DNA of 12,623 nucleotides from Spirochaetaceae bacterium (GCA_031258335.1 JAIRMY010000071.1:1-12623), one strand, 5' to 3'. Counted from the first letter of the stretch, positions 5,727 to 12,623 are shown. Notes: generated from the sequence alone by a model not told the origin. Translations and numbers: made by a program.

Positions 5727-7822
5727 TGGGTACGTTTCCCCCGCGTCTGGTACGGATTCTGGAACTTTTACTCCAGAAAAACGTGCCTATACCCGCGGGG
5801 GAACTTGCCGAAGAACTTGGAAGCAGCCGCCGTACATTGTTTCGTGATCTAAAAAACGCCGAGAGGATACTTGCTCCGCATGGGTGCAGCCTCGTTTCCA
5901 TACAGGGGAAGGGGCTGGAACTGCGGGGTAACGACGTTGACCGGCAAGAGCTCGCCACTGTACTCAAACAAAAAAAGCCATCCCTACCGGGAAACAAGCG
6001 GGAACGGTTGCTCGGCCTGTTGATAGAACTGTTGAACGATAACGACGTTCACAAACTGTTCTACTTTGCCCATACGCTGGGAACAAGTGAGTCGACGGTG
6101 AGCAATGACCTTGATGAGCTTGAACCCTGGCTTGCCCGGAGCGGGGTCAAGCTGATACGCCGACCCGGTCTTGGCGTCTGTTGTTCGGGAAGCGAGGAAG
6201 CAATACGGAGCGTGCTTTTCCGCCGCATGGTCCATGATGGGCGTATGGGGACGCTGTTGTACCTAGAGGATATAGGCTACCCTCCCCCTGAGATTAAAAG
6301 CGGGGTGCGGCTCCTGTTTGACGTGTACTTTGAACAGGAACTTGACTGGATGACGCCCGATTCGAGGGAATTGTTGCTGCTTTTTCTTGTGGTTGGGATA
6401 GAGCGTATCGAAAAAGGGCGCCGGCTTGATCAGGCGAATCCGCCTGAAGGCGGCGCGTACCTGTATAAGCTGTCGGACTTCATAGCCTCTAAGGTAGAAG
6501 AGCGCTTTTCAATCGTTCTCACACGGGCGGAACGGACGGCTATAGCGGCTCAGCTTAAAACTTGCCGGGCCATGCTGCATAACCCGTTCAATCCGGCGGA
6601 AACTCATGATTACACTTACATTATGAGGCTGGTTCACGAGATGATAGACCGTTTCGACCCGGAACTTGCGCCCTCTCTTAAACTGAACGAGGATCTGTTG
6701 AACGGTCTCGGCCTGCATCTGTGGGCGGCGCTTGACAGGCTGGAAAAACAGATGGAGGTTCCGGACACCTTGTGCGGGGAAGCCGCCGCAAAGTACCCAG
6801 AACTGTTCAAAAAAACCATGCGGGCGCTCACAGTGCTGGAAGAACGGCTGGGGCATCCCGTGCCTAAAAGCGAGGCCTCGTTGATAGCGATGCATTTTTA
6901 CGCCGTGCTGTTTAACATGGAGGCGCGGAATACAAGCAAGCGGACACTTCGTGTCTGTATTCTATGCGCCGGCGGCATAGGGGTCTCGTATATGCTCGCC
7001 TCGCAGATAAGGCAGCGGTACAAAAGCGAACTGGAAATAGACCTAAGTGATTATACCGGCGATTCGTTTGACGGGTACGATTTTCTGATTTCTCTGATAC
7101 CGCCAGACAGGACATTCAAAACAGATAAGCCGGTTATCGTTGTTAATTCATTTTTGACGGACGAGGACCATGAAAATATACGGCGGGCGATAGACAACTA
7201 CGCCTTTGTAAAACGCGCAGAACCTGTAGCGGCGGAGTGTATGCGGCTTACGGAACGGATAGCCTGCGTCGCCGCGTTGCTGAGCGCGGTAAAGGCGCTT
7301 CTTGACGGGTTTACGCGTATAGACGTTGACCCTGACTGTAGTTTTGAAGACTTGGCTAGGGCGGCATCCCGCGCCGCGGCGTATAACGAGGATAATGCGG
7401 CGCTTATCGCAAAGGCGCTGTTGGAACGCGAGGCAGTCTCGTCCCAGGTTTTAAGCCGGATTTCCGTTGTGCTGCTTCACGCCCGAAGCGCCGGCGTCGA
7501 AGCGCCTGTGCTTGCGTTACTCGTTCCGGCCCGCCGGGAGAACGCGGGGATCGGGGCTTTTACGCAAAGCTATTTTTGTGGGGCAAAAAGCTGTATGCTG
7601 ATGCTGTTGCCTCCGGCGCGGAAAACCGGATGCCTTGTTGAAACCGCGCCGGGGGGAGGCGGCATCACGGAGATAATGGGCATCATAAGCGGGGCGCTCG
7701 TTGAAGATGACGGCTTCCTTGCCGCCGTTCAACAGGGCGATATTGAGAGTGTACGCGCGGCGCTGGAAATAGATATTTCCGAGTACCTAGTCCGGTTTTG
7801 CGGGGAAACCTTGAAAAACTAG
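5726..7822 (+). CDS. mtlR: MtlR-type PRD transcriptional activator of the mannitol operon
   Basis: A 698-residue multidomain regulator (B. subtilis MtlR has 694). In order: a winged HTH at about 5-60 (AEELGSSRRTLFRDLKNAER), a second HTH at about 90-150 (TLGTSESTVSNDLDEL), PRD1 at about 190-290, PRD2 at about 300-400, a IIB-Gat-like domain with CAGGIGVSYML (Cys414), and a IIA-like domain from about 510 with VVLLHARSAG (His585). HPr phosphorylates PRD2 histidines to activate such proteins, while EII components act on the IIB/IIA domains to inhibit them. Here PRD2 keeps His331 and His390, but the PRD1 positions appear to be Phe220 and Gln276. The GTG start overlaps the HPr stop by one base. No strong ribosome binding site is present beyond AAGGA 9-13 nt upstream, so coupling is likely. 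Confidence 0.92.
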   Translation: MGTFPPRLVRILELLLQKNVPIPAGELAEELGSSRRTLFRDLKNAERILAPHGCSLVSIQGKGLELRGNDVDRQELATVLKQKKPSLPGNKRERLLGLLIELLNDNDVHKLFYFAHTLGTSESTVSNDLDELEPWLARSGVKLIRRPGLGVCCSGSEEAIRSVLFRRMVHDGRMGTLLYLEDIGYPPPEIKSGVRLLFDVYFEQELDWMTPDSRELLLLFLVVGIERIEKGRRLDQANPPEGGAYLYKLSDFIASKVEERFSIVLTRAERTAIAAQLKTCRAMLHNPFNPAETHDYTYIMRLVHEMIDRFDPELAPSLKLNEDLLNGLGLHLWAALDRLEKQMEVPDTLCGEAAAKYPELFKKTMRALTVLEERLGHPVPKSEASLIAMHFYAVLFNMEARNTSKRTLRVCILCAGGIGVSYMLASQIRQRYKSELEIDLSDYTGDSFDGYDFLISLIPPDRTFKTDKPVIVVNSFLTDEDHENIRRAIDNYAFVKRAEPVAAECMRLTERIACVAALLSAVKALLDGFTRIDVDPDCSFEDLARAASRAAAYNEDNAALIAKALLEREAVSSQVLSRISVVLLHARSAGVEAPVLALLVPARRENAGIGAFTQSYFCGAKSCMLMLLPPARKTGCLVETAPGGGGITEIMGIISGALVEDDGFLAAVQQGDIESVRAALEIDISEYLVRFCGETLKN

Positions 7823-7858
7823 CCGCTCGTAGTAAAACAAATGTACAGGAGTAATTGT

Positions 7859-8323
7859 ATGGCGGATTCAAAAGAAATGTTTAAGCTCAAGAATATAGTG
7901 CTTGGGCTGCCAAAGGAGACCAGCGACGAGGCTATACTGCGCTGTGGTAAGATGCTCGTTGACGGCGGTTATGCCGGGCAAGAGTATGTCGAGGGGATGC
8001 TTGCCCGCGACCATTCGTTTAGCTGCGGGATAGGGAACTTTATCGCTATACCGCACGGCGAAAAGGAATACAAGCAGTACGTACAGAGCGCCGGAATAGT
8101 AGTTCTCGTCTACCCTGATGCTATAGACTGGCACGGCGTACCCGTCAACCTCGTCATAGGGATTGCGGCGCGGGGCGAAGAACACCTGGACATACTGGGG
8201 AATGTCGTTGACAACATTGACAGCGGGGACGATGTTCTTAAACTCGTAACAAAGAATAGCCGTGAAGCGATATACGATATGTTTTGCGGCGGAAGCGGTG
8301 GCAGAAGCGGGGATGGTAGGTAA
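7859..8323 (+). CDS. mtlF: PTS mannitol IIA component
   Basis: A 154-residue cytoplasmic IIA protein that relays phosphate from HPr to Cys383 of MtlA. The phosphorylation site is His66 in NFIAIPHG, equivalent to the AIPHG motif around His554 of E. coli MtlA. DWHGVPVNLVIGIAA further on is typical of IIA-Mtl. The start at 7859 is chosen because AGGAG (7847-7851) stands 7 nt upstream. The in-frame ATG at 7841 overlaps that ribosome binding site and has none of its own. Family members are about 145-150 residues. The last 10 or so residues are Gly/Arg-rich and probably disordered. The gene is 36 bp after mtlR, and its stop TAA abuts the ATG of mtlD. Confidence 0.95.
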   Translation: MADSKEMFKLKNIVLGLPKETSDEAILRCGKMLVDGGYAGQEYVEGMLARDHSFSCGIGNFIAIPHGEKEYKQYVQSAGIVVLVYPDAIDWHGVPVNLVIGIAARGEEHLDILGNVVDNIDSGDDVLKLVTKNSREAIYDMFCGGSGGRSGDGR

Positions 8324-9493
8324 ATGAGCGGTCTCTACGCCGTACATTTTGGAGCGGGAAACATAGGGCGGGGCTTCATAGGCGAGGTTCTGTTCCGAAA
8401 CGGTTTTCATATAGACTTTGTCGACATAAACGATGCGGTGATAGGCGAACTCCACAGGCGCGGTTCTTTCCAGATAGAGTTTGCCGGTAAATCGAAAGAA
8501 TACCTTGTTGTGAGCAATGTTGACGGGATAAACAGCAGGACGGATGCCGAGAGTGTCATAGCGGCAATAGCCGAGGCCGGCCTTGTTACCACCGCCATAG
8601 GGCCTTCCGTGCTGCCTGCTATCGCCGGACTCATAGCGCGGGGGCTGGAGGCGCGGCGCGAAAAGCGCCCCGAAGCCCCGCTTGATGTGATAGCCTGCGA
8701 AAACATGATAGGCGGAAGCGAATTTTTAGGCGGCGAGGTAAAAAAACACCTTTCCGCTGAGATGCTTGACTATGTTGAGCGGCGCGTGGGGTTTCCCAAC
8801 GCCGCGGTAGACCGCATAGTACCCGTTCAAAGACATGAGGACCCGCTTGCCGTTACCGTAGAGCCTTTTAGGGAATGGATAACGGCGGCCAAAGGGCGGA
8901 AGTCGCCGGAGATCAAACTGGACGGGGTAAACTATGTCGAAAATCTTGAGTCGTACATAGAGCGTAAGCTATTTTCCGTGAACACCGGCCACGCAACGGC
9001 GGCCTACGCCGGAGCGCGGCGCGGGTATGACACCATAGGCGAGGCCGTGGCGGATGCCGGAATACTTGAGCGGCTGCGGAGAGTCCTCGCCGAGACAGGC
9101 AGCCTTCTCACCGCCAAATGGGGCTTTGACAGGGCCGCCCACGAAGCGTACATCGAAAAGATAATCAGCCGTTTTGAAAACCCCGCCAACCCCGATGCCT
9201 GTACCCGCGTGGCGCGGGATCCTATTAGGAAACTGGGCTTTAACGAGCGTTTCATACGCCCGATTCGGGAACTCAAGGAACGCGGCCTCGGCTATGCCGC
9301 TCTCGTTGAAACAAGCGCCCTCGCCCTCGCCCACACGGACAAAAACGATGCTGAAAGCGTGCGGCTTGCAGTCATGCGGGAAGGACGGGACGAAGCGGGG
9401 ATGAAGAGCCTCGTGGCGGAGCTTACCGAACTTGGCGATGCCGCGCTCATAGACAAGATAACCGGCGCGTACGAAAGGTTGTTAAGAGGCTGA
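8324..9493 (+). CDS. mtlD: Mannitol-1-phosphate 5-dehydrogenase
   Basis: A 389-residue cytoplasmic enzyme that oxidises mannitol-1-phosphate to fructose-6-phosphate with NAD+, feeding glycolysis. The N-terminal Rossmann fold starts with VHFGAGNIGRGFIG (GxGxxGRG at residues 10-17) and has an acidic NAD-selecting end of beta-2 (FVDIND). The polyol long-chain dehydrogenase signature KxxxxNxxH is present as Lys215, Asn220 and His223 (KLFSVNTGH). E. coli MtlD is 382 residues. The ATG directly follows the mtlF stop, with GGTAGG just upstream. It is the last gene of the mtl operon. Its stop is 3 bp from the end of the convergent OadG-like gene, with no T-run terminator visible, so the transcripts probably overlap. 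Confidence 0.97.
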   Translation: MSGLYAVHFGAGNIGRGFIGEVLFRNGFHIDFVDINDAVIGELHRRGSFQIEFAGKSKEYLVVSNVDGINSRTDAESVIAAIAEAGLVTTAIGPSVLPAIAGLIARGLEARREKRPEAPLDVIACENMIGGSEFLGGEVKKHLSAEMLDYVERRVGFPNAAVDRIVPVQRHEDPLAVTVEPFREWITAAKGRKSPEIKLDGVNYVENLESYIERKLFSVNTGHATAAYAGARRGYDTIGEAVADAGILERLRRVLAETGSLLTAKWGFDRAAHEAYIEKIISRFENPANPDACTRVARDPIRKLGFNERFIRPIRELKERGLGYAALVETSALALAHTDKNDAESVRLAVMREGRDEAGMKSLVAELTELGDAALIDKITGAYERLLRG

Positions 9494-9496
9494 GCG

Positions 9497-9712
9497 TTAC
9501 CGCCGCAAACCTTGCCTATGAGCCTTAACCGCGGCGCTTATCGCCGCGACAACCGCGTCGTCAATGCCGGGCGAAACAGTCTCGGTGCGCCCCTCCACCG
9601 GCGGCTCCTTGTCTAACCCTGAAGTATGGGGAGTACGCCTCGCCCGCGAAATCACGATTACGATGATTACCAAAAACACGACCGCCATTCCCAGCAGCTC
9701 CGCTATCGTCAT
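9497..9712 (-). CDS. OadG-like small membrane subunit, orphan
   Basis: A 71-residue protein with one N-terminal membrane helix (about residues 5-26, LLGMAVVFLVIIVIVISRARR), a polar Pro/Glu/Thr linker and a C-terminal amphipathic segment IDDAVVAAISAAVKAHRQG. This layout is that of the gamma subunit of sodium-pumping decarboxylases (OadG and relatives), which anchors and assembles the carboxyltransferase and the membrane pump. Start at 9712: AGGAGG (complement of 9717-9722) lies 4 nt upstream, whereas the longer GTG start at 9733 would put that site inside the gene. No alpha or beta decarboxylase subunit is nearby. Downstream is convergent mtlD and upstream a divergent riboswitch operon, so any partner is encoded elsewhere. 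The similarity is from layout and composition and needs a profile search. Confidence 0.68.
   Translation of the reverse strand: MTIAELLGMAVVFLVIIVIVISRARRTPHTSGLDKEPPVEGRTETVSPGIDDAVVAAISAAVKAHRQGLRR
9530..9548. repeat. GC-rich inverted repeat inside the OadG-like 3' end
   Basis: CGCGGCG at 9530-9536 and CGCCGCG at 9542-9548 with loop CTTAT form a 7-bp perfect hairpin in the convergent mtlD/OadG-like junction. It encodes an Ala-rich piece of the protein and has no T-run. It might slow or end transcription from mtlD, but codon composition alone can explain it. Confidence 0.3.
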
Positions 9713-9806
9713 AAAGCCTCCTAAAACCTCCACTTACACTAACACAAAACACCCAAGACCGGCAAGAAGCCCCTAAAAAAATCCAAACAGTCGTGAAAAT
9801 CCCCAC

Positions 9807-9835
9807 TTGACTAAAACCGGCTGCCGTATTACACT
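9807..9835 (+). promoter_or_regulatory. Promoter of the cobalamin riboswitch operon
   Basis: TTGACT at 9807-9812, exactly 17 nt, then TACACT at 9830-9835. The predicted start near 9842 coincides with the first paired base of the riboswitch, so the aptamer begins at the 5' end of the transcript. Spacing and position relative to the aptamer make this a convincing sigma70-type promoter. Confidence 0.72.
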
Positions 9836-9840
9836 GATAA

Positions 9841-9930
9841 TTGTCTGGGGAAGCAGGGTGAAATTCCTTCGCAAGCGCGTTACCGTTAGAGCCGGGATAC
9901 CAGGCAAGGGTGTTTAGATATTAGACAGCC
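9841..9930 (+). ncRNA. Cobalamin riboswitch aptamer (compact form)
   Basis: The conserved core of cobalamin riboswitches is readable: GGGGAA at 9847-9852, GGTGAAATTCC at 9857-9867, a short CGC-AA-GCG hairpin at 9870-9877, CCGTTAGA, and the B12-box AGCCGGGATACCAGGC at 9890-9905. The closing P1 stem is TGTCT (9842-9846) with AGACA (9923-9927). At about 90 nt it is short for the class and lacks room for large peripheral helices, like the compact class-II type. It is followed by an intrinsic terminator and then by cobalt/cobalamin genes, which fits repression by bound corrinoid. A covariance-model search (Rfam Cobalamin or AdoCbl-variant) would settle the class. Confidence 0.88.
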
Positions 9931-10005
9931 TTTGCGTTCATTTTTCTTTGCGCATACCGGAGAAAATGATAAATGTGTTACGGTTTGGTTACACCTTTAT
10001 TAATG

Positions 10006-10035
10006 AAAAGCCGCGGTATGTATCGCGGCTTTTTT
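10006..10035 (+). terminator. Intrinsic terminator, likely riboswitch expression platform
   Basis: AAAAGCCGCG (10006-10015) pairs perfectly with CGCGGCTTTT (10024-10033) around an 8-nt loop, with T at 10030-10035. It lies between the cobalamin aptamer and the operon it should control. A possible competing helix joins CATACCG (9953-9959) to CGGTATG (10014-10020), taking the top of the terminator stem and its loop, so it could act as an antiterminator. Because the symmetrical A/T arms would also terminate from the other side, a bidirectional role is possible. Confidence 0.82.
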
Positions 10036-10245
10036 GTTGTAAGGGCATATAACAGTCAGGGGCCGCCATACTCTCCCAGGCGGGACGGCGGCGGATAAGG
10101 GGCGACTCTTCTCCCGTCCCGGCTCACGCCGTGCCGCCGGGATAAACGGAAGGAGCGGAATACTCCGCGCTGACCGTGTTGAAAATTGCTTTTTAACTGC
10201 CGCATGAGCGGCACTCAGGTTTGAAAACATAATTTTGGAGTAATT
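10036..10245 (+). other. GC-rich hairpin-rich leader between terminator and cbiK
   Basis: 210 bp with no supported gene. Possible pairings: CGGGACGG (10081-10088) with CCGTCCCG (10114-10121), an 8-bp perfect helix; GCGGA with TCCGC around ATAC just before 10170; TGCCGC (10198-10203) with GCGGCA (10208-10213) around ATGA; and GTCAG near 10055 with CTGAC near 10170, enclosing the middle. The cbiK ribosome binding site TTGGAG (10235-10240) follows an AT-rich stretch. The cobalamin aptamer and terminator are already complete upstream, so this is extra structure of unknown role. Confidence 0.55.
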
Positions 10246-11115
10246 ATGAGAAAATTTAATTCAGTTTTAATGGTGGTTATTGTTATGGGTATGGGTATGG
10301 CGGTATCATCGTGTACAAGTACACCGGCGGGAAAACCCGCCAAACCGGTTTTGCTCGCCGTCAGTTTCGGAACGAGTTTTAACGACAGCCGCGCCCTGAC
10401 CATAGGCGCGATAGAGAAGGCTCTTGCCGCGGCTTACCCGGAGTACGAGGTACGCCGCGCCTTCACGAGCCAGATAGTTATCGACGTGATAAAAAAAGAG
10501 GAGGGCGAAAAAATTGACAACGTAAAAGAAGCGTTTAACCGCCTTGTTAAAGACGGGGTAAAAGACGTAGTCGTTCAACCCACCCATCTCATGGACGGTC
10601 TTGAATACCACGATATACTTGCGGAGATAAAGCCGTTTGAAAAAAAGTTTGACCGCATACGTTACGGAAAACCGCTACTCTCCTCCGACAGGGATTATGA
10701 CGACCTCATAGCGGCCCTTGTTTCGGAGACTTCGCAGTACAACGCGCCTGGGACCGCAATAGGTTACATGGGACACGGCACACACGCGGACTCGAATCAA
10801 GTTTACGAGGCTCTACAAAAAAAACTTGCCGGTAAAGGGTACACCAATTATTTGATAGGCACGGTAGAGGCGGAGCCTACGCTTGACGATGTAATAGCGG
10901 GGGCGCAGGCGCTCGGCGTTAAACAAATAACTCTGTTGCCGCTGATGATAGTGGCGGGCGACCATGCCAATAACGATATGGCCGGCGACGAGGATGATTC
11001 CTGGAAGGTTATTTTACAGGGCAAGGGCTTTTCCGTTACCACTGTGCTCAAAGGTTTGGGGCAGTATCCCGGCGTTCAGCAAATATTTGTCCGCCATGTA
11101 AGAGACGCGCTGTAG
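10246..11115 (+). CDS. cbiK: CbiK-family cobaltochelatase with lipoprotein signal (exported)
   Basis: A 289-residue class II chelatase of the CbiK type, which inserts Co2+ into sirohydrochlorin in anaerobic B12 synthesis. Catalytic/metal-binding positions are visible: Glu120 (HLMDGLEYHD), His177 (GYMGHGTHAD) and His240 (IVAGDHANNDMAGDEDDSWK). They line up with Glu89, His145 and His207 of Salmonella CbiK after an offset of about 32. The offset is explained by an N-terminal signal peptide with hydrophobic core 7-19 and lipobox VSSC (Cys23), then a short Thr/Pro/Lys tether. The protein should therefore be a lipoprotein outside the cytoplasm, like the periplasmic CbiK described in Desulfovibrio vulgaris. 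The ATG has TTGGAG 5 nt upstream. It is first in a riboswitch-controlled operon with ABC uptake genes, so a role in cobalt, corrinoid or haem acquisition is possible. Confidence 0.92.
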   Translation: MRKFNSVLMVVIVMGMGMAVSSCTSTPAGKPAKPVLLAVSFGTSFNDSRALTIGAIEKALAAAYPEYEVRRAFTSQIVIDVIKKEEGEKIDNVKEAFNRLVKDGVKDVVVQPTHLMDGLEYHDILAEIKPFEKKFDRIRYGKPLLSSDRDYDDLIAALVSETSQYNAPGTAIGYMGHGTHADSNQVYEALQKKLAGKGYTNYLIGTVEAEPTLDDVIAGAQALGVKQITLLPLMIVAGDHANNDMAGDEDDSWKVILQGKGFSVTTVLKGLGQYPGVQQIFVRHVRDAL

Positions 11116-11121
11116 ACCGTA

Positions 11122-12072
11122 TTGAAGACCTATGCGCATTTTCTCATACTCATCCTCTGTCTTTCATCGTGCGTTAAAAAAAATATACCGGAGGGTTTGA
11201 ACGCGCAAGAGAGTAGTCAAAGCGTTACCGATGACGAGGGAAACCGCATAGACTTTGACAAACCTTTTGCGCGTATCATTTCATTCTATTCCGCGCATAC
11301 GGAAAATCTATTCGCGCTCGGGGCGGGGTCAAAGCTGATAGGCGGGCATTCAACCTGTGATTATCCTGAAGCGGCGAAGGCGTTGCCCGTTTTTGAGTAT
11401 ACCGGCGACCCTGAGTACGTGATTGCCGCCGACCCCGACCTTGTACTGATTCGTCCGTTTGTGCGGAGGCATAATCCGGCGTATATAGCCGCGCTGGAAA
11501 AGGCAGGGATACCGATAGTATCTCTTTACCCTGAAACTTTCGATGACTTTGACGGCTATATAACGCGGCTTGCGATGCTCGCAGGCGTGAACGCGGAAGC
11601 GGAGTTAGAAAACTTTCATTCGGAACTGGAAGACATTAAAAACATTTCCGCCGCGATAAAAGAGAGGCGGCGCGTTTTTTTTGAAACCACGGAACGTGAA
11701 ACTCGCACCGCCTCCCCTCGCAGTCTCCCCGCTCTCGCCATAGAAATTGCAGGCGGTATCAACATCGCAAAAGACGCGGCGCCTGTGAACCCGCTCTCGT
11801 CTATCGCCCCCTACGGCGCTGAAAAATTGCTTTCGGAGGCGGACGATATAGACGCCTACATAGTTCAAACCGGCGCGATGAATCCGACAAGATCGTTGGA
11901 CGCGCTCCGAAGACGCGCCGGTTTTTCCGCGATAAAGGCGATTCGCGAGGGCAATGTTTTATTCATTGATGAAAGAATAATCTCGTCCCCCATTTTTAGG
12001 TATTTACAAGGCGTAAAAACAATTTCCCATTTCCTGTACCCCGATGTTGAAAAACAGCGAAGCTCCGGATAA
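11122..12072 (+). CDS. btuF: BtuF/FepB-type ABC substrate-binding lipoprotein
   Basis: A 316-residue substrate-binding protein of the metal-chelate/cobalamin ABC uptake class (Peripla_BP_2). The N-terminus is a lipoprotein signal with lipobox LSSC (Cys17). The binding domain follows from about residue 38: DEGNRIDFDKPFARIISF, then ENLFALGAGSKLIGGH and DPDLVLIRPF, typical of the first lobe, and a second lobe ending near SHFLYPDV. The start is TTG at 11122. The nearby ATG is out of frame and no ribosome binding site is seen, but the codon is 6 bp after the cbiK stop, suggesting coupled translation. Substrate choice (B12, cobinamide or haem) cannot be read from sequence. The upstream cobalamin riboswitch favours a corrinoid. 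The 3' end overlaps the permease gene by 29 bp. Confidence 0.88.
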   Translation: MKTYAHFLILILCLSSCVKKNIPEGLNAQESSQSVTDDEGNRIDFDKPFARIISFYSAHTENLFALGAGSKLIGGHSTCDYPEAAKALPVFEYTGDPEYVIAADPDLVLIRPFVRRHNPAYIAALEKAGIPIVSLYPETFDDFDGYITRLAMLAGVNAEAELENFHSELEDIKNISAAIKERRRVFFETTERETRTASPRSLPALAIEIAGGINIAKDAAPVNPLSSIAPYGAEKLLSEADDIDAYIVQTGAMNPTRSLDALRRRAGFSAIKAIREGNVLFIDERIISSPIFRYLQGVKTISHFLYPDVEKQRSSG

Positions 12073-12623
12073 TCCCCTCGGCGCATTCGCGGCAAAACGA
12101 AGACTGTGCGCTTCGATGATAGCCGTCCTTTGCGTACTCTTGCCTCTTGTGATGATTTTTTCCGCCGGGCTTGGGGCGGTGCGCGTTTTTCCGGGCGATG
12201 TGGCCCGCATACTGGCGGGGAGGCTCTTGGGGAGGGAGGCTCTGCTTGACGGAATCCCCAGCGGAGCCTTGGCCGTCGTCTTTGAACTCCGCCTGCCGCG
12301 TATAATCTGCGCGGCGTTCACAGGGGCCGCCCTCTCCGCTTCCGGCGTAATTTTCCAGGCCATACTCCAGAACCCGCTCGCCGACCCGTACACGCTGGGC
12401 GTATCAACGGGCGCGGCCTTCGGAGCCTCGCTCGCCATCTTCCTGGAATTCGCCTTATCGCTGACGTTGCCGCCGCCGCTCGGCGCTCTCGTCTTTGCCG
12501 CCCTTACCCTCGCCGCCGTCCTTGCGATAGCGAACAGGGGTAGCGGCCTCGTAACGGCAAACCTAATCATGGCGGGAATAATCGTAAGCGCCATACTACA
12601 AGCCGGCGTCAGCTTCATAAAGA
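12044..12623 (+). CDS. btuC: BtuC/FecCD-family ABC permease, 3'-truncated by window
   Basis: 193 codons of an inner-membrane permease, cut by the window edge (the family is usually about 320-350 residues). After a basic cytoplasmic N-terminus (AAKRR at about 16-20) there is a first membrane helix (about 23-45), then RLPRIICAAFTGAALSASG (83-101) and QNPLADPYTLGVSTGAAFG (109-127), the classic FecCD/BtuC signature, and further helices to the edge. The ATG at 12044 is favoured because it keeps the basic N-terminus. The alternative ATG at 12116 would start almost in the first helix. No ribosome binding site is visible; the 29-bp overlap with the upstream gene implies coupling. The ATPase gene probably follows outside the window. 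Confidence 0.92.
   Translation, partial: MLKNSEAPDNPLGAFAAKRRLCASMIAVLCVLLPLVMIFSAGLGAVRVFPGDVARILAGRLLGREALLDGIPSGALAVVFELRLPRIICAAFTGAALSASGVIFQAILQNPLADPYTLGVSTGAAFGASLAIFLEFALSLTLPPPLGALVFAALTLAAVLAIANRGSGLVTANLIMAGIIVSAILQAGVSFIK

Noticed and set aside
7841..7858. Upstream ATG start for mtlF
   Set aside because: This ATG overlaps the AGGAG that serves the ATG at 7859 and has no binding site of its own. The 7859 start gives a normal family length.
10000..10230. Minus-strand 76-codon open frame in the leader before cbiK
   Set aside because: It runs through the intrinsic terminator, has no motif, and the region is better explained as structured RNA leader.
12004..12618. Minus-strand 204-codon open frame at the right end
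   Set aside because: It is antisense to the BtuC-type permease, and its Ala/Arg/Ser-rich product shows no domain.

Overview
The window looks like chromosomal DNA from a GC-rich, anaerobic, Treponema-like spirochaete. The genus-level guess is inference. It rests on a ribosomal protein S20 gene followed by an HU-type DNA-binding gene (the order I recall around hbb in Borrelia), on lipoprotein-rich cobalamin uptake genes, and on an anaerobe-type 2Fe-2S/ASKHA corrinoid activator. No rRNA, transposase, integrase or CRISPR array is visible.

Region 1 (1-2999, minus strand) carries, in transcription order, a 2Fe-2S ferredoxin/ASKHA protein of the RACo/AcsV type (1053-2999), a 55-residue zinc-ribbon protein (731-898), rpsT (440-715, TTG start), an HU/IHF-family protein (59-400), and possibly the first codons of another gene running off the left edge with an 8-C tract. 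Region 2 (3000-4064) holds a tRNA-Arg(TCG) on the minus strand. The tRNA overlaps the stop codon of a small AT-rich gene for a one-helix membrane/coiled-coil protein (3181-3618). A 446-bp intergenic stretch follows with divergent promoter candidates and a cluster of three hairpins.

Region 3 (4065-9493, plus strand) is a tightly packed mannitol operon: mtlA (IICB), a dedicated HPr, mtlR (PRD activator with IIB- and IIA-like domains), mtlF (IIA) and mtlD (mannitol-1-phosphate dehydrogenase). Mannitol is taken up and phosphorylated by MtlA/MtlF with phosphate from an HPr, then oxidised to fructose-6-phosphate by MtlD. EI is not in the window. The HPr has Lys at position 46 instead of the regulatory Ser, and MtlR appears to lack both PRD1 histidines while keeping those of PRD2, so control of this operon may differ from the Firmicutes model.

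Region 4 (9497-12623) has an orphan OadG-like membrane protein on the minus strand, convergent with mtlD. A plus-strand promoter follows, leading directly into a compact cobalamin riboswitch (about 9841-9930) with an intrinsic terminator (10006-10035). Next come about 210 bp of unexplained GC-rich, hairpin-rich leader and then an operon: a lipoprotein version of the cobaltochelatase CbiK, a BtuF-like substrate-binding lipoprotein, and a BtuC/FecCD permease cut by the window end. The logic is B12-repressed uptake of cobalamin, cobalt or another tetrapyrrole. The corrinoid activator in region 1 suggests the cell uses corrinoid proteins. The exported CbiK and the structured leader are the least conventional items here.
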